Shown here piece after piece: positions 16,234 through 19,609 of a stretch of 19,609 bases of DNA (positions are counted from its first letter, which is position 1; every line of letters begins with the position of its first letter). The notes under the pieces are model-generated. The model was not told where the DNA came from, did no database searches, and saw only the letters and a program-made list of their open reading frames with translations. The DNA is from Flavobacteriales bacterium (GTDB taxonomy: Bacteria > Bacteroidota > Bacteroidia > Flavobacteriales > BACL11), in assembly GCA_002710495.1 (NCBI GenBank), contig PAKE01000035.1, positions 5,412-25,020 of the forward strand, written 5' to 3'. Position numbers and translations under genes: made by a program.

Positions 16234-16851
16234 CTATTTTGATAAGGAGTTTTCGTACGGTAGTCTACTACTAATAGCGGTTCCTAAAGTAATTTCATCA
16301 GCATATTCTAATTCATCTCCAATTGAAATACCTCTTGCAATAGAAGAAATAGTAATATCTAGTTCTTTTAATCTTCTGAATAAATAAAAGTTAGTTGTAT
16401 CTCCTTCCATAGTAGTACTTAGGGCAAAAATGATCTCCTTCACCTCCGAATTTTGTACTTTTTGTATTAATTCTTCTACTTTTATATCAGATGGACCTAT
16501 TCCGTCCATTGGAGAGATAAGACCTCCCAAAACGTGATAGATTCCCTTAAATTGCATGGTGCTTTCCACTGCCATCATTACACGAATGTCTTCTACTACA
16601 CAAATGGTAGATTTATCTCTTTTCTGATCAGAGCAAATCTCGCATTTATGATTATCAGAAATAGAAAAACATTCTGAGCAGTAATTGATGTTGTTTATCA
16701 GATCAATAAAAGAATTACCGAACTGATTGATGTTTTGTTTGTCTTGCTTTATCATATGAAGTACTAAACGTAAAGCTGATTTTTTTCCTATTCCTGGCAG
16801 GGAAGAAAGTTGATTTACTGCATTTTCTACAAGTTTAGACGAGAAATTCAT
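16234..16851 (-). CDS. recR: Recombination mediator RecR
   Basis: RecR works with RecO (and RecF) to load RecA at gapped DNA in the RecFOR repair pathway. From the ATG at 16851 the protein has 205 residues, normal for RecR, and starts MNFSSKLVENAVNQLSSLPG, the family's standard N-terminus. The helix-hairpin-helix LPGIGKKSALRL (18-29), a four-cysteine zinc site C58, C61, C70, C73, a Toprim core (ICVVEDIRVMMAVE and YHVLGGLISPMDGIGP) and the C-terminal Walker-B-like region LEYADEITL are all visible. An in-frame ATG at 16875 would add eight residues (MKIPKFAT) not typical of the family. A -7 promoter box lies between these two ATGs, which also favours the inner start. It is the first gene of the leftward group, divergent from the symporter. 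Confidence 0.93.
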   Translation of the reverse strand: MNFSSKLVENAVNQLSSLPGIGKKSALRLVLHMIKQDKQNINQFGNSFIDLINNINYCSECFSISDNHKCEICSDQKRDKSTICVVEDIRVMMAVESTMQFKGIYHVLGGLISPMDGIGPSDIKVEELIQKVQNSEVKEIIFALSTTMEGDTTNFYLFRRLKELDITISSIARGISIGDELEYADEITLGTAISSRLPYENSLSK

Positions 16852-16856
16852 TGTCG

Positions 16857-16864
16857 CAAATTTA
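16857..16864 (-). promoter_or_regulatory. Putative recR promoter, -7 box TAAATTTG, very close to the start codon
   Basis: The minus strand reads TAAATTTG at 16864-16857, an exact TAnnTTTG match. Only 5 bp separate its last base from the recR ATG at 16851, so the transcript would begin at or within a base or two of the start codon (leaderless). No TTG was found at the usual -33 distance. If translation starts at 16875 instead, this match is coincidental. Confidence 0.35.
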
Positions 16865-16886
16865 GGTATTTTCATTAATTTTATGA

Positions 16887-16894
16887 TAGTTTTG
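16887..16894 (+). promoter_or_regulatory. Putative symporter promoter, -7 box TAGTTTTG
   Basis: TAGTTTTG matches TAnnTTTG exactly and ends 18 bp before the ATG at 16913. It sits in the short divergent region shared with recR. No clear -33 TTG is present. Confidence 0.45.
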
Positions 16895-16912
16895 TAAAAA
16901 CAAAATTTATCT

Positions 16913-18340
16913 ATGAATCCAAGCTTAATAATACTTTGTATATCGGCCTATTTTTTGCTTTTATTTATTATTTCCTATATAACTGGCAAGAATGATAGTA
17001 ATGAATCCTTCTTTTTAGGAAACAGGAATTCTCCTTGGTTTGTTATTGCTTATGGTATGATAGGTACAACATTGTCAGGAATTACATTTATTTCAGTACC
17101 TGGATGGGTAGCCTCAAGTCAATTCTCATATATGCAAATGGTATTTGGTTTTTTTGTAGGATACTTTATTATTGCACGTATTTTATTACCTCTTTATTAC
17201 AAACTTGAACTTACTTCAATTTACACTTATTTAAGGGATAGATTTGGATACAGTAGTTATAAAACAGGCTCAGTATTATTCTTGTTCTCTAGAACTATAG
17301 GAGCTTCATTTCGGTTATATCTGATTGCTTCAGTTTTACAATTTGCTGTATTTAATTCTTGGAATGTTCCTTTTGCTTTAACTGTTGCTATAACTATTTC
17401 ATTAATATGGATATATACTTACAGAGGTGGCATTAAAACGATTATCTGGACTGATGCTTTGCAAACTACATTTATGCTCTCGACTGTTTTTATAATTGCA
17501 TTTACTTTAATGAAGAATATGAATTTAGATGCATTTTCATTAATACAAGAAATTAGAGATTCAGATTACTCTAAGATGTTCTTTTTTGAAGATTGGAAAG
17601 ATAAAAAATACTTCTTCAAACAATTCTTTTCAGGAGTATTTATGGCTATAGTAATGACAGGTTTAGATCAAGATCAGATGCAAAAGAATTTAAGTTGTAG
17701 AAACTTAAAAGATGCTCAAAAAAATATGTTTACTTTTAGTTCTATTTTAATTGTTGTTGATTTACTATTCCTTTCTGTTGGAGCATTATTATATATTTAT
17801 TCTAATAAATATGGTATTATAATTCCTGAAGATCCCGACATGTTGTTTCCTAATATTGCATTAAATTCAGGCTTGCCTTATTATGTAAGTATTCTATTTC
17901 TTATAGGTATCATTGCTGCAGCTTATTCAAGTGCTGATTCAGCACTTACATCACTCACTACCTCTTTTTGTGTTGATATTATAGAGTTTGAAAAACAAGA
18001 CCCAGAGAAACAAATAAAAACACGTAAGTATGTGCATTTCTTGATGTCCTTAGTGCTTTTTGGAGTGATTTTATTATTTAATGCTATAAATGATGATAGT
18101 GTAATAAAATCTTTATTTACTGTAGCTGGATATACTTATGGCCCTTTATTAGGAATGTTTGCCTTTGGTTTATTTACTAAATGGGAGGTTAATGATAAAT
18201 GGGTTCCTCTTGTAGCTTTATTATCACCTATATTGTGTTATATATTAACACTATATATACCTTTTGGTTTTGAATTATTGATATTAAATGGATTAATTAC
18301 ATTTGTAGGACTATATTTCTTAAAATTTAAGAAATCCTAA
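16913..18340 (+). CDS. Sodium:solute symporter (SSS family)
   Basis: A 475-residue polytopic inner-membrane protein with about 13 hydrophobic segments, starting at residues 4-25, which fits the SSS (LeuT-fold) family. Family hallmarks are FLGNRNSPWFVIAYGMIGTTLSGITFISVPG (about 34-64), which spans the first helix of the core and the early Na+ site region, DQDQMQKN (252-259), and AAAYSSADSALTSLTT (about 334-350), the helix that usually provides Na+-site serines. Members move sugars, amino acids, vitamins or other solutes into the cell with Na+. The substrate cannot be assigned from sequence, and the neighbours give no help: recR lies upstream and an unrecognised exported protein 22 bp downstream. 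Confidence 0.9.
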   Translation: MNPSLIILCISAYFLLLFIISYITGKNDSNESFFLGNRNSPWFVIAYGMIGTTLSGITFISVPGWVASSQFSYMQMVFGFFVGYFIIARILLPLYYKLELTSIYTYLRDRFGYSSYKTGSVLFLFSRTIGASFRLYLIASVLQFAVFNSWNVPFALTVAITISLIWIYTYRGGIKTIIWTDALQTTFMLSTVFIIAFTLMKNMNLDAFSLIQEIRDSDYSKMFFFEDWKDKKYFFKQFFSGVFMAIVMTGLDQDQMQKNLSCRNLKDAQKNMFTFSSILIVVDLLFLSVGALLYIYSNKYGIIIPEDPDMLFPNIALNSGLPYYVSILFLIGIIAAAYSSADSALTSLTTSFCVDIIEFEKQDPEKQIKTRKYVHFLMSLVLFGVILLFNAINDDSVIKSLFTVAGYTYGPLLGMFAFGLFTKWEVNDKWVPLVALLSPILCYILTLYIPFGFELLILNGLITFVGLYFLKFKKS

Positions 18341-18350
18341 AAATTTTCTC

Positions 18351-18358
18351 TAAATTTG
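18351..18358 (+). promoter_or_regulatory. Putative promoter -7 box TAAATTTG directly before the exported-protein gene
   Basis: TAAATTTG matches TAnnTTTG exactly and lies in the 22-bp gap after the symporter stop. Its last base is 4 bp before the ATG at 18363, which would give a leaderless or nearly leaderless mRNA. No -33 TTG is seen at the usual distance. Confidence 0.35.
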
Positions 18359-18362
18359 ATGA

Positions 18363-19058
18363 ATGAAAAACCTATTGCTGCTATTACTATGTATGCCTTT
18401 GATTGGGACTGCGCAGATAGACACTACAACAATATTGAAGTCTAATTTTATAGAAGATTCGTTTATAAATTTTGATAGTTTAGTAATTACAGATTGTATT
18501 GTATATAACACAGAGAAATCTACTTTTACAGGAACTGCTTTTTTTATTGATTATTTGAGCCGTTATTATTTTATAAAAGAAGATTTGGATAAACCAAAAG
18601 TAGTGTTAAAAATAATAACTTTTAAAGATGGTCTGAAGCACGGAATATCTAAAATTATAGATCCAATAAATGGTGAGATTATTAAGGAGATATCGTTTAA
18701 TGAAAAACTTCATGTTTCTGAAGAGAAAAAATATCTTTTTAAGTATGCAGACGTTAAAGAAGAATTTGGTGATTTAGATACCTATATTGTATTTACAAGA
18801 CCAAAATTATATACTATTGGTTGGGAGAAGTTAACAGATGATTATAGTAAATATTTAGGTGATGAGCATTCTATTTCTGTTTTTGTAGATGATAAATACA
18901 CAAACAAATTATTAGTTGTTACAACTAAATTGAGTTATGGTTCTACATCTGAAGAGTATGGTCATTGGGCATCTGATACTGATAATTATTTATATAGAGT
19001 TCCTCCAAATTATTGCGGTAATAAGGTTACAATTACCAATATTAAAATCAGACCTTAA
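18363..19058 (+). CDS. Exported protein of unknown function
   Basis: I do not recognise this 231-residue protein. It has a clear signal peptide (MKNLLLLLLCMPLIGTA, then Gln18). Cys10 lies inside the hydrophobic core without a small residue before it, so a lipobox is unlikely. The mature part has no transmembrane segment, no T9SS C-terminal domain and few cysteines, so it is probably periplasmic or outer-membrane-associated. Residues ~87-113 (FKDGLKHGISKI, then NGEIIKEISFN) resemble a single MORN/YwqK-like beta hairpin repeat, and 48-63 may be a second weaker copy. The C-terminal half is beta-rich with Y/W clusters. It is 22 bp after the symporter and shares a TTAA with lgt: the two genes' stop codons overlap on opposite strands. 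Confidence 0.7.
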   Translation: MKNLLLLLLCMPLIGTAQIDTTTILKSNFIEDSFINFDSLVITDCIVYNTEKSTFTGTAFFIDYLSRYYFIKEDLDKPKVVLKIITFKDGLKHGISKIIDPINGEIIKEISFNEKLHVSEEKKYLFKYADVKEEFGDLDTYIVFTRPKLYTIGWEKLTDDYSKYLGDEHSISVFVDDKYTNKLLVVTTKLSYGSTSEEYGHWASDTDNYLYRVPPNYCGNKVTITNIKIRP

Positions 19059-19609
19059 TTTTTTTGAGTTGATGTGTTACCTTCTCTTTTATTTAAGAAG
19101 TATATTCCTAATATACCAATAAGTATCAAAGAAAATGAAATAATTTCTGCTTGTGTTTGTTCTCCTATCATATCATGATTGATTCTTATTTTTTCAATAA
19201 GAAACCTTTCAATTCCATTCAAAATAAGATAGATGCAAAATAATACACCAGCTATCTTAATTTTCTTTCGAATACTCCACAAAAACACAAATATTAATCC
19301 AGCCATTATAATTTCATAAAATGGGGTAGGATATACATTCTCTGCAAGCTGATGACAGAAATTTCCTTCACATCCAGGTATCAGCTCTCCAGCGTTTATT
19401 ACATTATTAGGATAATTGTAACTCCACATCCAATCTGGCAAGAAGCTCATCCAATCTGGTTTTGAGGCAGTATTTACTATTCCCCAATCACCATCTCCAC
19501 TAAAATGACAACCCATTCTTCCTATACCATAAGCTAAAATAAGTACAGGAGCAAATACATCAACTAAATGTTCTAGTTTTATATTATTCTTTTTTGCGTA
19601 ATACCCAAC
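19055..19609 (-). CDS. lgt: Prolipoprotein diacylglyceryl transferase, C-terminal part (cut by window edge)
   Basis: The minus-strand frame stays open to the right edge and gives 184 residues of an inner-membrane enzyme that adds diacylglycerol to the lipobox cysteine of preprolipoproteins. The stretch ILAYGIGRMGCHFSGDGDWG matches the Lgt signature (GRxGNF..GE in Proteobacteria) in the Bacteroidota form, with Cys where Asn is usual. Later come YPTPFYE, corresponding to the family's PTPLYE block, and GIERFLIEKIR, holding the conserved second arginine. An insertion of about 45 residues with a CEGNFCHQL segment lies between the first two; I recall it as typical of Bacteroidota Lgt. The N-terminal helices and the HGG histidine are off-window. 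Its stop overlaps that of the exported protein. It is needed for lipoproteins such as the one encoded at 9746. Confidence 0.92.
   Translation of the reverse strand, partial: VGYYAKKNNIKLEHLVDVFAPVLILAYGIGRMGCHFSGDGDWGIVNTASKPDWMSFLPDWMWSYNYPNNVINAGELIPGCEGNFCHQLAENVYPTPFYEIIMAGLIFVFLWSIRKKIKIAGVLFCIYLILNGIERFLIEKIRINHDMIGEQTQAEIISFSLILIGILGIYFLNKREGNTSTQKN

Noticed and set aside
15830..16387. 185-codon open frame on the plus strand across the start of E2 and the end of recR
   Set aside because: It lies antisense to two genes with intact catalytic motifs, has Ser/Ile/Val-rich low-complexity content typical of a reverse-strand shadow, and has no promoter or family motif.
18937..19122. 61-codon plus-strand frame overlapping the end of the exported protein and the end of lgt
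   Set aside because: It is out of frame with a well-supported secreted protein; its hydrophobic look comes from AT-rich sequence.

Overview
The window reads as a chromosomal piece of a low-GC marine- or freshwater-type Bacteroidota, most likely order Flavobacteriales. Four signs support this. Two adjacent proteins carry type IX secretion (T9SS) C-terminal sorting domains, one type A and one type B (gliding-associated, CHU_C-like). Most gene leaders carry the Bacteroidota -7 promoter element TAnnTTTG. Most signal-peptidase-I exports have Gln right after the predicted cleavage site. Base composition is AT-rich and Shine-Dalgarno sequences are weak or absent. I see no rRNA, tRNA, CRISPR, insertion sequence, phage gene or long repeat. 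No gene-free stretch reaches 300 bp; the longest gaps are about 100 bp (1112-1212, 6178-6274, 2680-2766).

Layout from left to right. (1) 1-1111: the 5' end of glyA (minus strand, cut by the window edge), divergent from an FMN-dependent nitronate monooxygenase/FabK-like enzyme. (2) 1213-6177: two T9SS cargo proteins, a secreted thioredoxin-fold protein and a 1136-residue multidomain surface protein. (3) 6275-13422: a rightward run of guaB, three SurA/parvulin-type periplasmic folding factors, a MoxR AAA+ ATPase and peptide deformylase. From the second gene on, neighbours touch or nearly touch. (4) 13426-16851: a leftward run of recR, a 2-oxoacid dehydrogenase E2, a DEDDh 3'-5' exonuclease and an FAH-family enzyme. 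(5) 16913-19609: a sodium:solute symporter and an unrecognised exported protein, convergent with lgt, which runs off the right edge.

How the genes work together. Several act on the cell envelope. Lgt lipidates lipoproteins such as the middle chaperone gene product, the SurA-like set would help outer-membrane and exported proteins fold in the periplasm, and T9SS would carry the two large secreted proteins to the surface. The rest is core metabolism and information processing: one-carbon units (glyA), guanine nucleotides (guaB), oxoacid oxidation (E2), N-terminal formyl removal (def) and recombinational repair (recR).

I do not find a clear undescribed system. The items most worth a second look are the three-gene SurA-like cluster, whose middle member looks like a lipid-anchored parvulin protein with a degenerate catalytic domain and a TTG start; two genes whose -7 promoter box lies so close to the ATG that the mRNA may be leaderless; and the secreted CGPC thioredoxin-fold T9SS cargo. 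All functional calls come from reading the sequence and recalled family motifs. No database search was run.
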